A DNA stretch of 64,000 nucleotides, taken from Companilactobacillus mishanensis (GTDB lineage: Bacteria; Bacillota; Bacilli; Lactobacillales; Lactobacillaceae). Shown piece after piece: positions 1-9,522 of the stretch. Each line of letters begins with the position of its first letter. The first letter of the stretch is position 1. The DNA lies in contig NZ_RHON01000001.1 in the NCBI RefSeq assembly GCF_003946505.1, forward strand, positions 434,001 to 498,000. Reading direction: 5' to 3'. A program made the position numbers and the translations under genes. The notes under the pieces were generated by a model. The model saw nothing but the letters and a program-made list of their open reading frames with translations, searched no databases and had not been told where the DNA came from.

Positions 1-1100
1 TTTCGTTTTGATTTTTTTGAATTAGTATCATCTGATTCTTGATCTGCATCAATACCATCTTGAACGATAGGCAATTCGATTCTGAAAACAGTTCCTGAAC
101 CAACGACACTTTCAACAGTTATGGTTCCTTTATAGATCTCAATCAATCTACTTGCGATAGAGAGGCCTAGTCCATTGCCTCCGCGTTTTCTTGAACGAGC
201 CTTGTCAACTCTATAAAAACGGTTGAAAACGCGTTTAAGGTCGTTTTTAGCGATACCAACACCATAGTCTTGTACTACAATTTCTAGTAAAGCCTCATTA
301 GTGGAAGCAGCTAAATTGATTTCTTTTCTATCTCCAGAATATTTAAAAGCATTATCTAGCAGAATGACCAAAACTTGTTCCAAGTGATTTCGGTATATTC
401 TGACTTCACTTCCGTCTTGGATATCATCATCATAATTGACAACAAAATCGGGATGAAGCATCTTAAAGTCATTATAAACCTGCTTAAATAACGGTTTGAC
501 TTCAGTTGTTTGGCTCAAATATTCATTATCGATCTGTTCAACTCGAGTCAAATCAAGCATTTCTTGAATCAAAGACTGCATTCGTTTTAATTCTTGCAAT
601 GAAGAATTTATCGAATCATTCAAGACTTCCGGATCATCTTTACCCCACCTTTGGAGCATGCTTAAATGACCCTCCAAAACTGCTACTGGAGTACGTAACT
701 CATGTGATACGTCTTCAACGAATTCTTTTTGTTGATTAGTATAAGCTTGCATTCTATCAAGCATTTTATTGATGTTAATAGTAAGATCATAAATTTCATC
801 ATTACGTTTCCGTAATTTTATTCGTGAGTCTGAGTCTGGCTTTTTATTCAAGTCATCAATGGTTTCATTGATAGCCTTGATGTTTCTCAATACCATAGTC
901 ACTGCCGCAAAGCTTACTGCTATACCAGCAATGACGACAATAATACCGACCCAAATAAGCTTAATATAAAATCCATGGGCAACTGATGCAGAGGCAACAT
1001 TATCAACAGTTTGATAGGCAACATATGCAACAATAAGATACGCTGCTAAAATAACTGCTGAAATCAACGATGTCCACTTGACGCGGATTGAAATTCTCAT
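1..1100 (-). CDS. Sensor histidine kinase (ArlS/CovS-type), 3' end cut by window
   Basis: Membrane sensor kinase and partner of the regulator encoded just upstream; its ATG overlaps the regulator's TGA (ATGA). Reading the minus strand gives 366 codons before the window edge. I see TM1 at about residues 11-30, an extracytoplasmic loop of only about 20 residues, TM2 at about 48-70, a HAMP-like linker, the H-box SHELRTPV with the phospho-acceptor His near 133, the N-box LLDNAFKYS, and the ATP-lid boxes DYGVGI and GGNGLGLSI. The catalytic core is complete and only a charged C-terminal tail (SDDTNSKKSKR...) runs off the window. The short loop suggests sensing within or at the membrane. The stimulus cannot be read from sequence. 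Confidence 0.93.
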   Translation of the reverse strand, partial: MRISIRVKWTSLISAVILAAYLIVAYVAYQTVDNVASASVAHGFYIKLIWVGIIVVIAGIAVSFAAVTMVLRNIKAINETIDDLNKKPDSDSRIKLRKRNDEIYDLTININKMLDRMQAYTNQQKEFVEDVSHELRTPVAVLEGHLSMLQRWGKDDPEVLNDSINSSLQELKRMQSLIQEMLDLTRVEQIDNEYLSQTTEVKPLFKQVYNDFKMLHPDFVVNYDDDIQDGSEVRIYRNHLEQVLVILLDNAFKYSGDRKEINLAASTNEALLEIVVQDYGVGIAKNDLKRVFNRFYRVDKARSRKRGGNGLGLSIASRLIEIYKGTITVESVVGSGTVFRIELPIVQDGIDADQESDDTNSKKSKR

Positions 1101-1783
1101 CGTCTCATTACATATCCTTTACCACGAACAGTAGAAATGTAACTTGGAGCGCCCCCACGATCAATCTTGTTTCTCAAGTATTTGATGTAAACATCTACAA
1201 CGTTCGTCTCGGTACTACTTCCTGTTCCCCAAACACGTTCCAGAAGGTCATCACGACTCAATACAGTGCCAACATTTTCCATTAAAGCACTCAATAAATC
1301 GTATTCTCTTCTAGTTAAGTCGATTACTTCACCATTACGTTTAAGAGTTTGGGTAGTCTTGTCGATTACCAAATTCTTGTATTTCAGAACTTGGTCATTA
1401 TTTCTAGTAACATCGATGTCCAAGTCGATACGTCTTAATAAAGCACGAATTCTGGCAAGTAATTCCTCGATTGCAAATGGTTTAACAATATAATCATCTG
1501 CACCATGATCAAGTCCTGAAACTCGATCAATGATTGAATCTCTTGCTGTCATCATGATAATTGGTGTGTTCTTTTCTTGACGTACTCTACGGCAAACTTC
1601 GATACCGTTTAATTCAGGCAACATTAGATCCAGTAAGATCAAATCCCAATCCTCATTCAATGCTGCGTCAAGACCTGTTCGACCATCTTGCTCAACTTTC
1701 ACTTCATAGTTTTCATGCTGAAGCTCGAGTTGAACGAATTTGGCCATGTTTTCTTCATCTTCAATAACTAATATCTTAGCCAT
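1097..1783 (-). CDS. OmpR/PhoB-family response regulator (ArlR/CovR-like)
   Basis: DNA-binding response regulator. The receiver domain (about 1-120) has the acidic pocket ED near residue 9-10, the phospho-acceptor Asp in LILLDLMLPELNG, and the invariant Lys in IVKPF. The C-terminal winged helix (about 130-228) has the recognition region ETNVVDVYIKYLRNKI and ends RGKGYVMRR. The overall wording is close to ArlR of staphylococci and CovR/CsrR of streptococci, so regulation of surface or stress genes is likely but inferred. I place the start at MAKILV because GGAG lies 9 nt ahead of that ATG, whereas a start two codons upstream would leave only 3 nt. It is translationally coupled to the histidine kinase. 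Confidence 0.93.
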   Translation of the reverse strand: MAKILVIEDEENMAKFVQLELQHENYEVKVEQDGRTGLDAALNEDWDLILLDLMLPELNGIEVCRRVRQEKNTPIIMMTARDSIIDRVSGLDHGADDYIVKPFAIEELLARIRALLRRIDLDIDVTRNNDQVLKYKNLVIDKTTQTLKRNGEVIDLTRREYDLLSALMENVGTVLSRDDLLERVWGTGSSTETNVVDVYIKYLRNKIDRGGAPSYISTVRGKGYVMRR

Positions 1784-1940
1784 ACCCATTTTCTCCTGTA
1801 TATTAGATTAAATTTAATTAATACCTAATTATTAATCAATTATTGCACCTTTACAAGGCAATGCATTAATGATTTTAACATAACGCAAAAATTAAAAATA
1901 GGAAAAGCCTTAAATTCCTTTAATTTAAATAAATTTCTAT

Positions 1941-1982
1941 AAGAAAAAATACCAAGATGAATTAGATTCACCCTGGTATTTA
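1941..1982 (-). terminator. Rho-independent terminator of gnd
   Basis: Read on the minus strand just after the gnd stop, an imperfect inverted repeat (AATACCAGGGTGAA / TTCATCTTGGTATT) is followed by a run of T. It separates gnd from the two-component operon. Confidence 0.8.
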
Positions 1983-2000
1983 TAAAATTTAACTTTAATA

Positions 2001-3419
2001 TTATTGTTCTTCATACCATGTGTAATGGAAAATACCTGGTTTGTCATTTCTTTCATAAGTATGAGCACCAAAGTAATCTCTTTGAGCTTGGATCAAGTTA
2101 GCTGGCAATACTTCTGAACGATATTGATCATAGTAAGAAATAGCAGCCATGAATCCAGAAACTGGGATTCCAGCTTGAACAGCATAACTCACAACGTCAC
2201 GAATTGCAGATTGATATTCTTCGACAATATCTTCAAAATATTTGTCTAATAATAAGTTGTCCAATTTAGCATCTTTATCATATGCATCTGTGATTTTTTG
2301 TAAGAATTGAGCTCTGATGATACATCCGGCACGCCAGATTTGAGCAATTTTACCAAAATCAAGATCCCAGTCATAGTGCTCACCGGCAGCCTTCATTTGA
2401 GCAAATCCTTGCGCATAGCTCATGATCTTGCTGAAGTATAATGCCTTACGGATTTTTTCAACAAACTCATCGATATTTACATCAGGGGCACTCTTTGGAG
2501 CAGCAAGTACTTTACTTGCATTGACACGTTCATCCTTATAAGCCGAGATATAACGTGAGTAAACAGCAGCTGTGATCAATGATTGTGGAACACCTAGTTC
2601 AAGAGCACTTTGTGAACTCCACTTACCTGTTCCCTTGTTACCGGCTTTATCCATGATTTTGTTAACAATGAAATCGTCGCTGCCTTCATCATCTTTTCTT
2701 GTCAAAATGTTTGCAGTGATTTCGATAAGGTAACTTGAAAGTTCACCTTTGTTCCATTCTTTAAATGTATCAGCAACTTTGTTCAAATCTTTATTGTATA
2801 GGTGTGAAAGTAAGTTGTAACTTTCTGAAATTAGTTCCATATCACCATACTCGATACCGTTATGAACCATCTTTACATAATGGCCGGCACCATTTGGTCC
2901 GATATAAGTAACACAAGGTGTGCCATCTTCAGCTTTAGCTGACATTTGTTCCAAGATAGGAGCAACTAGATCATAAGCTTCTTTTTGACCACCGGGCATC
3001 ATTGAAGGTCCTTCAAGGGCACCTAATTCACCACCTGAAACTCCCATTCCAATAAAGTTAATACCAGATTTATCAAGACGTTCGTTTCTTTCCATGGTGT
3101 CTTCGAAGAATGTATTACCACCATCGATCAAAACATCACCTTTATCAAGAAGTGGTAGTAGTTCATTGATAACAGCATCTGTACCTGCACCAGCCTTGAC
3201 CATCATAATAATACGACGTGGTTTTTCTAGTGAGTTTACAAAATCTTCAATTGTATAACTTGGAACTAATTTTTTATCAGCGTGTTCTTTAACAACATTT
3301 TCTGTTTTTGAACCCGTTCTGTTATAAATAGCTACTTCGTAGCCTCGGCTTTCAATATTCAAAGCCAAGTTTTTACCCATAACAGCCATACCAATAACAC
3401 CAATTTGTGGCTTACTCAT
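2001..3419 (-). CDS. gnd: 6-phosphogluconate dehydrogenase, decarboxylating
   Basis: Cytoplasmic enzyme of the oxidative pentose phosphate / phosphoketolase entry route: 6-phosphogluconate + NADP+ to ribulose 5-phosphate + CO2 + NADPH. The 472 residues match the usual family length. The N-terminal Rossmann motif is [12 protein letters not shown], the NRT after beta-2 fits NADP use, and the substrate and catalytic segment [18 protein letters not shown] holds the Lys and Glu expected at the active site. The C-terminal tail ends with [15 protein letters not shown] ribosome binding site precedes the ATG. It is a single-gene unit with its own terminator. In heterofermentative lactobacilli this step feeds the phosphoketolase pathway; that part is general knowledge. 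Confidence 0.98.
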   Translation of the reverse strand: MSKPQIGVIGMAVMGKNLALNIESRGYEVAIYNRTGSKTENVVKEHADKKLVPSYTIEDFVNSLEKPRRIIMMVKAGAGTDAVINELLPLLDKGDVLIDGGNTFFEDTMERNERLDKSGINFIGMGVSGGELGALEGPSMMPGGQKEAYDLVAPILEQMSAKAEDGTPCVTYIGPNGAGHYVKMVHNGIEYGDMELISESYNLLSHLYNKDLNKVADTFKEWNKGELSSYLIEITANILTRKDDEGSDDFIVNKIMDKAGNKGTGKWSSQSALELGVPQSLITAAVYSRYISAYKDERVNASKVLAAPKSAPDVNIDEFVEKIRKALYFSKIMSYAQGFAQMKAAGEHYDWDLDFGKIAQIWRAGCIIRAQFLQKITDAYDKDAKLDNLLLDKYFEDIVEEYQSAIRDVVSYAVQAGIPVSGFMAAISYYDQYRSEVLPANLIQAQRDYFGAHTYERNDKPGIFHYTWYEEQ

Positions 3420-3486
3420 AGTATCCCTCCGATTAATAACTTATTTCATACTCTATATTAACAAAAAATTATAAAAGAGGAGCATT

Positions 3487-4035
3487 TTATTCATCCTTAT
3501 CTTTGAACAAATTTTTCAATTTGGCAAATTCGGGATTAACATGCTCCTCTTTCTTTTGTTTATCGAACTCTTCTTCAGACAAAACAGTCCAATTTTTACC
3601 TGAAGGCATAATGTCTTCAGATTTTTCTTTTTCCGTCAAAATTTGTGTGGGAATGTTCAATAAAATATTATCAATAATAGACTCGTAAACATTAATTGTC
3701 GGATTATCATCATCGATTGGAATAATTATCGCATAGTCATCAATATCTTCAGTATCGATATTATCAATGTTATATGCTTCATTAATCCTGAATCTTAACA
3801 CTAATTCGACTGGTTCCAAACTTCTGGTTGAAGGTACAGTTAGCTTAGTACCAACTTTTACGTCAGAAATCACTAAGCCATTATCATTAAATAATTGACC
3901 GTTTACTTCAACTTTATCCACCTTAATAATCTCTTCAGAGCGAGTTTTTAACTCGTCCTCCAAGTCTAATGTTTCTTTAAAATCAAAGGGTTTATCCTTG
4001 TACTTACGTACATCTTGAATGTCCCAATTTAGCAT
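3487..4035 (-). CDS. yceD: YceD/DUF177-family protein
   Basis: A 182-residue protein of the YceD (DUF177) family, whose members are linked to 23S rRNA accumulation and usually sit beside rpmF. The family is recognisable from the N-terminal layout (MLNWDIQDVRKYKDKPFDF), the acidic middle with regular beta-strand alternation, and the C-terminal motif NPEFAKLKNLFK. No rpmF is next to it here. It is the last gene of the yqeG operon and overlaps tmcAL by 7 nt, so coupling is likely. I see no zinc-binding cysteines. The molecular function is not settled in the literature I know. Confidence 0.85.
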   Translation of the reverse strand: MLNWDIQDVRKYKDKPFDFKETLDLEDELKTRSEEIIKVDKVEVNGQLFNDNGLVISDVKVGTKLTVPSTRSLEPVELVLRFRINEAYNIDNIDTEDIDDYAIIIPIDDDNPTINVYESIIDNILLNIPTQILTEKEKSEDIMPSGKNWTVLSEEEFDKQKKEEHVNPEFAKLKNLFKDKDE

Positions 4036-5144
4036 TGATTTGCCCCTTTCATAAACGGAATCACTCCGTAATTCTGTTGAACCCCACTGGTCATTTCGAT
4101 CAACGAATCAACTTTTAACTCTAACGACATCAAATCATTCTCAGCCTTACCAACTTTAGTTATCAGTGGAAAATCTAGGTTTTTTTTGACGTTGTTTAAA
4201 TATGTTTGCCCAACTTTATTAAATGCCAGAATCCGAAGATAAGGATGTTGATACACCTCATTTATCTCTTCGTCCTTAACATTCAACAACGTATAGATAC
4301 TAAGGCGTTTTAGGCGAGAACGCGTGTATCTTTTTGACTTAATGTTGAATAAAAACTCTTCAAATGTTTTGCTGGTTAAAATGTCTTTTTTAAATTTATT
4401 TTCTAGTCCCTCCACCATTTGGTATATCAATTGTAATTCATTGGTGGAACTAGTCAAAATATTATACTCCAGAAATTTGTAAAATGTGTCCCACGACACT
4501 AACTGGTCACCATTCAATTGATCTGATGTTTCTTTTGGCACTAGCTTATCAACCGATAAATCATTTTGCTTTGATAATCTTTTTCTGATTTCAGAGGAAC
4601 TGTAGTCATTTTCTTTACGCAAGATTGTGTCGACTAATATATCATAATGATTATCAACGATACTTTTTGCGTAACTCAAGCCTAATAACTTATTTGGTTT
4701 CCCAACAAGGTCAATGCCTTCATTAGCATATTGATTATTCAAATTGCTAGCATAATTTTGCGTATAATCCTGTGTAAAATCAATTTTGGAATCATTGATT
4801 TTTGTAACCAGATCGATAAAATCAACATCATCTTCAGTTCCAAAGACTAGGTGGTCAATACCGATGGAATTTAATAAACGGATTGCTCCATTGGCAAACA
4901 GTTCTGCTGGTTCAACTGCATATGCAAATGGTAATTCAATTACTAAATCTACACCATATTCAACCGCAATCTGTGCTCGTTTCCATTTGTTCATAACCGC
5001 AAAATCACCCCGTTGAACATAATTGCCAGACATAACTGCAATTAATACATCAGGGTGATATTTTGTTTTTATCTTATCAATGAATAATTTATGTCCCAAA
5101 TGGAACGGATTAAATTCAGCTACAAAGCCATATATACCAGCCAT
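4029..5144 (-). CDS. tmcAL: tRNA(Met) cytidine acetate ligase TmcAL (YlbM)
   Basis: Nucleotidyltransferase-fold enzyme that, in Bacillus subtilis, activates acetate with ATP and makes N4-acetylcytidine at the wobble position of elongator tRNA-Met. The start GFVAEFNPFHLGH carries the HxGH nucleotide-binding motif, followed by MSGNYVQRG and, at about residue 175-190, the family motif SSSEIRKRL. The length of 371 residues is a little below the usual 380-410, but the protein appears whole. It lies in a tight operon, 8 nt after yqeM and overlapping yceD, so it is expressed with ribosome-assembly genes. Confidence 0.93.
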   Translation of the reverse strand: MAGIYGFVAEFNPFHLGHKLFIDKIKTKYHPDVLIAVMSGNYVQRGDFAVMNKWKRAQIAVEYGVDLVIELPFAYAVEPAELFANGAIRLLNSIGIDHLVFGTEDDVDFIDLVTKINDSKIDFTQDYTQNYASNLNNQYANEGIDLVGKPNKLLGLSYAKSIVDNHYDILVDTILRKENDYSSSEIRKRLSKQNDLSVDKLVPKETSDQLNGDQLVSWDTFYKFLEYNILTSSTNELQLIYQMVEGLENKFKKDILTSKTFEEFLFNIKSKRYTRSRLKRLSIYTLLNVKDEEINEVYQHPYLRILAFNKVGQTYLNNVKKNLDFPLITKVGKAENDLMSLELKVDSLIEMTSGVQQNYGVIPFMKGANQC

Positions 5145-5152
5145 AACTTCAC

Positions 5153-5884
5153 CTATTTTTCAGAATCGAAAAACCATCTAGTGGCATTGTCATCAACTTT
5201 TGATTCACCAAAGTTTGCGGAAACCGAAGTATTTTTGAAACCAACGTCAGCAAGAATGTCCAAGTATGTCTGAATTGGATATGTCCGTTCATGATGGATC
5301 TCAGTATTAACTGAATAACCACCAATTTCGTCATTCCAATTAAAAAATGTCAATTCATGCTCAATGCTGTGAGGAAATTCTCCCTCATAGCTACTCCACA
5401 TAAATGCTGAATCCTCTGCTTTATGATTGAACATATAACCTGGGAAAATATCATCCATTTGATGTAATGAATGCGCATCAAATAGATATTTACCGCCCTT
5501 GTTCAGATGTTTATATGCTTGTTCAAATGCAAGATACAGTTCATCTTCGTCACCTAAGTAGCAAATTGAATCATCAAAACAAGTGATTGCATCAAAACTA
5601 TCAAACGTATAAAGATCCATCATATTTGCTTGCTCAAAAGGTATGGAAACCCCTGCCTTTTTAGCCTTATCGTCAGCAATACTCAACATTTCTTCAGAAA
5701 GGTCTGTTCCGGTGACATCAAAGTCATCAGCCAACAATATTGTCATGTCCCCTGTACCACAAGCAACATCTAATAGAGTTTCTGTTTCAGACCCAACGTG
5801 ATTTTTGACATAGTTTGCCCATTTTGCGTAAAGACTGTCATCCATCAATTCACTATATACTTTGGCAAATGAATTATAGATCAT
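5153..5884 (-). CDS. yqeM: SAM-dependent methyltransferase YqeM
   Basis: Class I methyltransferase of 243 residues. The SAM-binding motif I is LLDVACGTGDM (about 38-48), followed by the acidic residue in DVTGTDLSEEML and motif IV FDAITCFDDSICYL. It belongs to the conserved yqeG-yqeM cluster of Firmicutes. The substrate is unknown to me, and a tRNA or small-molecule target are both possible. It overlaps rsfS by 11 nt and is followed closely by tmcAL. Confidence 0.9.
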   Translation of the reverse strand: MIYNSFAKVYSELMDDSLYAKWANYVKNHVGSETETLLDVACGTGDMTILLADDFDVTGTDLSEEMLSIADDKAKKAGVSIPFEQANMMDLYTFDSFDAITCFDDSICYLGDEDELYLAFEQAYKHLNKGGKYLFDAHSLHQMDDIFPGYMFNHKAEDSAFMWSSYEGEFPHSIEHELTFFNWNDEIGGYSVNTEIHHERTYPIQTYLDILADVGFKNTSVSANFGESKVDDNATRWFFDSEK

Positions 5885-6239
5885 TTACAGTTACCAAATC
5901 AGAAATATCTACTTCTGGAGCATCTGACCATAACTTTTCAAGATTATAAAACTCACGTTGTTCTGTAGTAAATACATGTACAACAATATCGTGTAAATCA
6001 ATCAAGATCCATTCTGAATCACGTTTTCCTTCAACGTGGCCAACTTCGATATCGTTCTCTCCAACTTTGTCCAAAATTTCTTGAACAATGGCTCCAACTT
6101 GACGTTGTGAACTAGCATCCATGATGACAAAGTAATCAGTCATAATACTTACTTTACTGATGTCCAACACTTCAATATTATTTGCATGTTTACTATCAGC
6201 TGCCTTAACGGCAATTTCCATAATTTCTTTTGAATTCAA
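5874..6239 (-). CDS. rsfS: Ribosome silencing factor RsfS
   Basis: RsfS (YbeB/YqeL, Iojap family) binds ribosomal protein uL14 and blocks joining of 30S and 50S subunits when nutrients run low. The 121 residues match the family. Recognisable blocks are the N-terminal helix IMEIAVKAADSKHANNIEVLD, the core TDYFVIMDASSQRQVGAI, VEGKRDSEWILIDLHDIVVHVF and REFYNLEKLWSDA. It sits 1 nt after yqeK, as in other Bacillales and Lactobacillales. Confidence 0.96.
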   Translation of the reverse strand: MNSKEIMEIAVKAADSKHANNIEVLDISKVSIMTDYFVIMDASSQRQVGAIVQEILDKVGENDIEVGHVEGKRDSEWILIDLHDIVVHVFTTEQREFYNLEKLWSDAPEVDISDLVTVNDL

Positions 6240-6240
6240 A

Positions 6241-6843
6241 TTATAATTCTCCTTTAGTTATCCAGTAATTATAGCTTTCGAAAGTTACCGGATAAATTGT
6301 TCTATTGTTATCAACTAAATGTTCGATCGTATGCTTCAATTCAAATGCAACACCGGTATTCAATGATGTATCTGCGGCTTTTCTGGCATCATCGACACCA
6401 GGAAAATCTCGTTTGGGTTCGATAAAATCTGCAATGAAGACACATTTATCAACACCTGTCATACGAGTTGACCCAACAGTGTGACGTCGAATTGCATTTA
6501 AAACGTCCTCATCATAAATACCAAGTTCATCTTTTATTATTTCTGCACCGACAATCCCATGCCAAATTCCGTTTCCGTAGTTAAGCAAATCACGATTAAG
6601 ATTATGAGACTTAATTGCAGCTTTAAATTCGTCAGCTGGGCGTTCTTTAGCATAATCATGCAACAATCCTGCCAATCCAGCCTTATCAACATCTACATTA
6701 TACTGTGCTGCCAATCCTCGGGATACTTTTTCGACCCTCAGACAGTGCTTGTATCTGAAATCACTTAGTTGTGACTTCATTGAAGTTAACAATTTATCAC
6801 GATCAAATCCTGGCTTTATACTGTCATAATTAAAATCTGTCAT
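6241..6843 (-). CDS. yqeK: YqeK-type HD-domain Ap4A hydrolase
   Basis: HD-superfamily phosphohydrolase. YqeK proteins hydrolyse diadenosine tetraphosphate symmetrically to two ADP. The 200-residue sequence shows the metal ligands in order: HCLRVEKVS (about residue 34), LLHDYAKE (the HD pair), a second His in GIWHGIVGAE, the HTVG segment, and a distal Asp in VFIADFIEP. It overlaps nadD by 4 nt (ATGA), matching the common nadD-yqeK pairing. The activity is assigned from family knowledge. Confidence 0.93.
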   Translation of the reverse strand: MTDFNYDSIKPGFDRDKLLTSMKSQLSDFRYKHCLRVEKVSRGLAAQYNVDVDKAGLAGLLHDYAKERPADEFKAAIKSHNLNRDLLNYGNGIWHGIVGAEIIKDELGIYDEDVLNAIRRHTVGSTRMTGVDKCVFIADFIEPKRDFPGVDDARKAADTSLNTGVAFELKHTIEHLVDNNRTIYPVTFESYNYWITKGEL

Positions 6844-7472
6844 TTATATAATCCTCGATCCTGAATGTAATCTGCAACACTATCTGGTACAAGATACTTG
6901 ATCGACTTGCCAGTTCTAACTTTATTCCGGATCATGCTAGAACTGATTTCAAGTTCGGGAGTGTTGACCCAAAGTATTGGATATTTTGAACTCTTCTCGT
7001 ACCCTTTGCGGCAGACACCAACGAAATGAACCATTTGTACGAGTTCATCGATGTGTGCCCACTTGGGAAGATTTTCGACCATATCTCCACCGATAATAAA
7101 ATAATATTCAGTGTCAGGATTGCATTGCTTCAAAATTTTTATGGTTTCATAAGTATAACTGACTCCGCCACGATTAACATCGGTTAAATCGAGGTCAAAA
7201 TGCATATTATCTTCAATAGCCAGCTTGATCATTTTTATCCGATCATCACTACTTATCGGCTTTGTCTTACTTACACCACGATGTGGTGGAACTTTGTCCG
7301 GTAAGAATAGGACCTTGCTAAGTCGTAATTGCTGATATACTTGCTCAGCAATAACTAGATGTCCTAAATGGATCGGATTGAACGTACCACCTAAAATGCC
7401 AACATGGCGTCTAGGCATATTTGTTCTGATTTCTGCTTTTACTTTAGTTAATAACTGCTTTTTTGTATTCAT
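6840..7472 (-). CDS. nadD: Nicotinate-nucleotide adenylyltransferase
   Basis: NAD biosynthesis: nicotinate mononucleotide + ATP to deamido-NAD + PPi, in the cytoplasm. The adenylyltransferase fold is shown by GGTFNPIHLGHLVIAEQ (the HxGH motif) and the C-terminal ISSSMIRNKV signature. I keep the long start because lactobacillus NadD proteins usually carry an N-terminal extension of this kind before the core. A start at MPRRHVGILGG would also give a complete enzyme, and the ribosome binding site upstream of the long start is weak. It is coupled to yqeK. Confidence 0.95.
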   Translation of the reverse strand: MNTKKQLLTKVKAEIRTNMPRRHVGILGGTFNPIHLGHLVIAEQVYQQLRLSKVLFLPDKVPPHRGVSKTKPISSDDRIKMIKLAIEDNMHFDLDLTDVNRGGVSYTYETIKILKQCNPDTEYYFIIGGDMVENLPKWAHIDELVQMVHFVGVCRKGYEKSSKYPILWVNTPELEISSSMIRNKVRTGKSIKYLVPDSVADYIQDRGLYK

Positions 7473-7490
7473 TATTCATCACTTAATAAA

Positions 7491-7805
7491 TTAAATTTTT
7501 TCAAGTTCGATTGAATATTTACGATTCTTAACCTTTGGAGATTTCTTATATAAAACTACTTTTGAACCAATAGTTTGAATATGAACGATGGCTCCATCGA
7601 ATTCAGTCAATGCATCAACTAATTGATCAGCGTCTACCAAAGTGTTTTGTAATAATGAAACCTTGATCAATTCGTCTTTGCTTAATAGCAATTGAATTTG
7701 TTTTAATAAATTCTCACTGAGTCCATCTCGGCCAACTTGAACAACTGGCTTCATTGTCTGTGCTTGGCTTCTCAAATAACGATTCTTTTTGCCTTTTATA
7801 ATCAT
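7491..7805 (-). CDS. yhbY: Ribosome assembly RNA-binding protein YhbY
   Basis: A 104-residue protein with a single CRS1-YhbY (CRM) RNA-binding domain. After a basic start (KGKKNRYLRSQAQ) comes the conserved block PVVQVGRDGLSENLLKQIQ with the loop that contacts RNA, then LIKVSLLQN. E. coli YhbY associates with pre-50S particles. Its place between yqeH and nadD matches the ribosome-maturation theme of the operon. Confidence 0.95.
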   Translation of the reverse strand: MIIKGKKNRYLRSQAQTMKPVVQVGRDGLSENLLKQIQLLLSKDELIKVSLLQNTLVDADQLVDALTEFDGAIVHIQTIGSKVVLYKKSPKVKNRKYSIELEKI

Positions 7806-7814
7806 ATTTTCTCC

Positions 7815-8930
7815 TTAAATTATGGCATCTCTCATAGATACACTGACACCTTCAGGCACATAAACTCTCACCTGACAATTGGCTGGAATTGTTACCCAGC
7901 CTAATCCATAAATAACTATATCTGATTTAGCATGTGAGGTAAATTCCTCTTTTTTAAGTTCAGGGAATTCAGAAACTTCATATGGTGGGCTCAAAATTTC
8001 GCCAAGATGCTTTTTGTAGAAATCATCAGCATTTTCTGTCTTAGTTCTATGTAAAACTAGTCCTTGATTCACGTAGAAGACCACATTAGATTTTTCATCT
8101 AAGAAATCAAATCTAGCTAAGCCAGCAACAAAAATGGTTTGACCGTCACGCAATTGGAAAGTGGAAGGTCGCAATTGTTTCTTTGGCGTCACAGCTTTTA
8201 ATTCTTTCTCATTTAAATAATGAGCCAACTGATATTTGTGGATAATACCTGGTGTATCTACCAAGCTATGACCATCATCAAGCGGAATATCGATTCGATC
8301 CAAAGTAGTTCCAGGGAATCTAGAAGTTGTGATCAAATCTTTAATGTCAGAATTTTGACTAATTATACGGTTTATCAAAGTTGATTTACCGGTATTAGTT
8401 GTTCCAACAACAAAAACATCTTGGCCATCACGATACTTCTCGATTTTTTCCATCAATTCATCGATATTAGTACCTTTTTCAGCTGAAACCATAATTTGAT
8501 CAACCGACTTGATACCATTTTCTTTACTCTTTTGTTGTACCCAATTTAGCAATTTATTTTGATTTACTGAGTGTGGTAGTAAATCTACTTTATTACCAAC
8601 CACAAGGATCTTTTTATCTCCTACAAAACGTTGTAAACCGGGGATAACACTTCCCTCGTAGTCAAAAATATCGATAACATTTACAATCAATCCATCTTGC
8701 TCTGAAATGGAATCTAACAGTTTTAAGAAATCATCATCATCGATATTTACATCAGTGATCTCATTATAATTTCTCAATCTGAAGCATCTTTTGCATAATA
8801 ATTCTTTTGAATCATCCTCTAAATACTTATTTAAAGTGGATTGTTGAACATATCCAGGTGCATCTTTATCAGTTGTCTGAATTTCAGCTCCACAACCTAT
8901 ACAATTTAATACCTCATTCGTTTCTGTCAT
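7815..8930 (-). CDS. yqeH: Ribosome biogenesis GTPase YqeH
   Basis: Circularly permuted GTPase needed for 30S subunit assembly. An N-terminal treble-clef zinc module (CIGCGAEIQ ... LCKRCFRLRNY) comes first. It is followed by the motifs in permuted order: G4 VVGNKVDLLP, then G1 VGTTNTGKSTLINRI, then G3 VDTPG. The C-terminal region is probably the RNA-binding part. The length of 371 residues fits the family. The gene overlaps yqeG by 17 nt, as in other Firmicutes. Confidence 0.96.
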   Translation of the reverse strand: MTETNEVLNCIGCGAEIQTTDKDAPGYVQQSTLNKYLEDDSKELLCKRCFRLRNYNEITDVNIDDDDFLKLLDSISEQDGLIVNVIDIFDYEGSVIPGLQRFVGDKKILVVGNKVDLLPHSVNQNKLLNWVQQKSKENGIKSVDQIMVSAEKGTNIDELMEKIEKYRDGQDVFVVGTTNTGKSTLINRIISQNSDIKDLITTSRFPGTTLDRIDIPLDDGHSLVDTPGIIHKYQLAHYLNEKELKAVTPKKQLRPSTFQLRDGQTIFVAGLARFDFLDEKSNVVFYVNQGLVLHRTKTENADDFYKKHLGEILSPPYEVSEFPELKKEEFTSHAKSDIVIYGLGWVTIPANCQVRVYVPEGVSVSMRDAII

Positions 8931-9444
8931 GTAATGAGTCCTTCCAACGCAAATTTTTATCTTTAATTTGTAAGTACTTTAAGATTGGTCTTTCAAAGAA
9001 ACGGTTTACACGTGTTTTCTTGGCATCTGTTTCAACAATTGGTTTGACCAGAACTGTCTTGATACCCGATAAGCTACCAGCCAGAACATCTGTCAAAATT
9101 TGATCCCCAACGAATAAAACGGTTTCTTGATCAATTTTATTTTGTCTTAAATATTTTTTTATCACAAAAGGAAGTGGCTTTTTCGCACGTGCAACAATTC
9201 CCATTGGCAACATATTCACGGCTTTTTCCACTCTTTTATAACTATTATTTGAAACAACCAGAACATCTATACCTGCATGTTCCATTATATTCAGCCATTT
9301 TCTTAATGACAAGGTATATTCGTCACTATTCCATGGCAATAATGTGTTGTCTAAATCAGTCATAATAGTTGTTATCTTTAGTTTTTGTAAGTCACTGACT
9401 TCTATATCAGTTATCTTATTCAGCATAATGCTAGGTTTAAACAT
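8914..9444 (-). CDS. yqeG: YqeG-family HAD phosphatase
   Basis: HAD subfamily IIIA phosphatase of 176 residues. The nucleophile motif TDLDNTLLPW is at about residue 31, motif II VVSNN follows, and motif III/IV is FVGDQILTDVLAG. The substrate is unknown. It heads the operon running down to yceD. Its ATG follows an AGGGG ribosome binding site, about 35 nt after the terminator of the infC operon, so the operon promoter must lie in or near that short gap. Confidence 0.93.
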   Translation of the reverse strand: MFKPSIMLNKITDIEVSDLQKLKITTIMTDLDNTLLPWNSDEYTLSLRKWLNIMEHAGIDVLVVSNNSYKRVEKAVNMLPMGIVARAKKPLPFVIKKYLRQNKIDQETVLFVGDQILTDVLAGSLSGIKTVLVKPIVETDAKKTRVNRFFERPILKYLQIKDKNLRWKDSLHDRNE

Positions 9445-9479
9445 ATTACTGACCCCTATTTATGATTGTGTACATTAGT

Positions 9480-9512
9480 AAAAAAACGTAATTTGGATTG
9501 TCCAAATTACGT
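9480..9512 (-). terminator. Terminator of infC-rpmI-rplT
   Basis: Perfect 11-bp stem ACGTAATTTGG / CCAAATTACGT with a 5-nt loop, followed on the minus strand by seven T residues, 11 nt after the rplT stop. Confidence 0.92.
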
Positions 9513-9522
9513 CTTCATAATA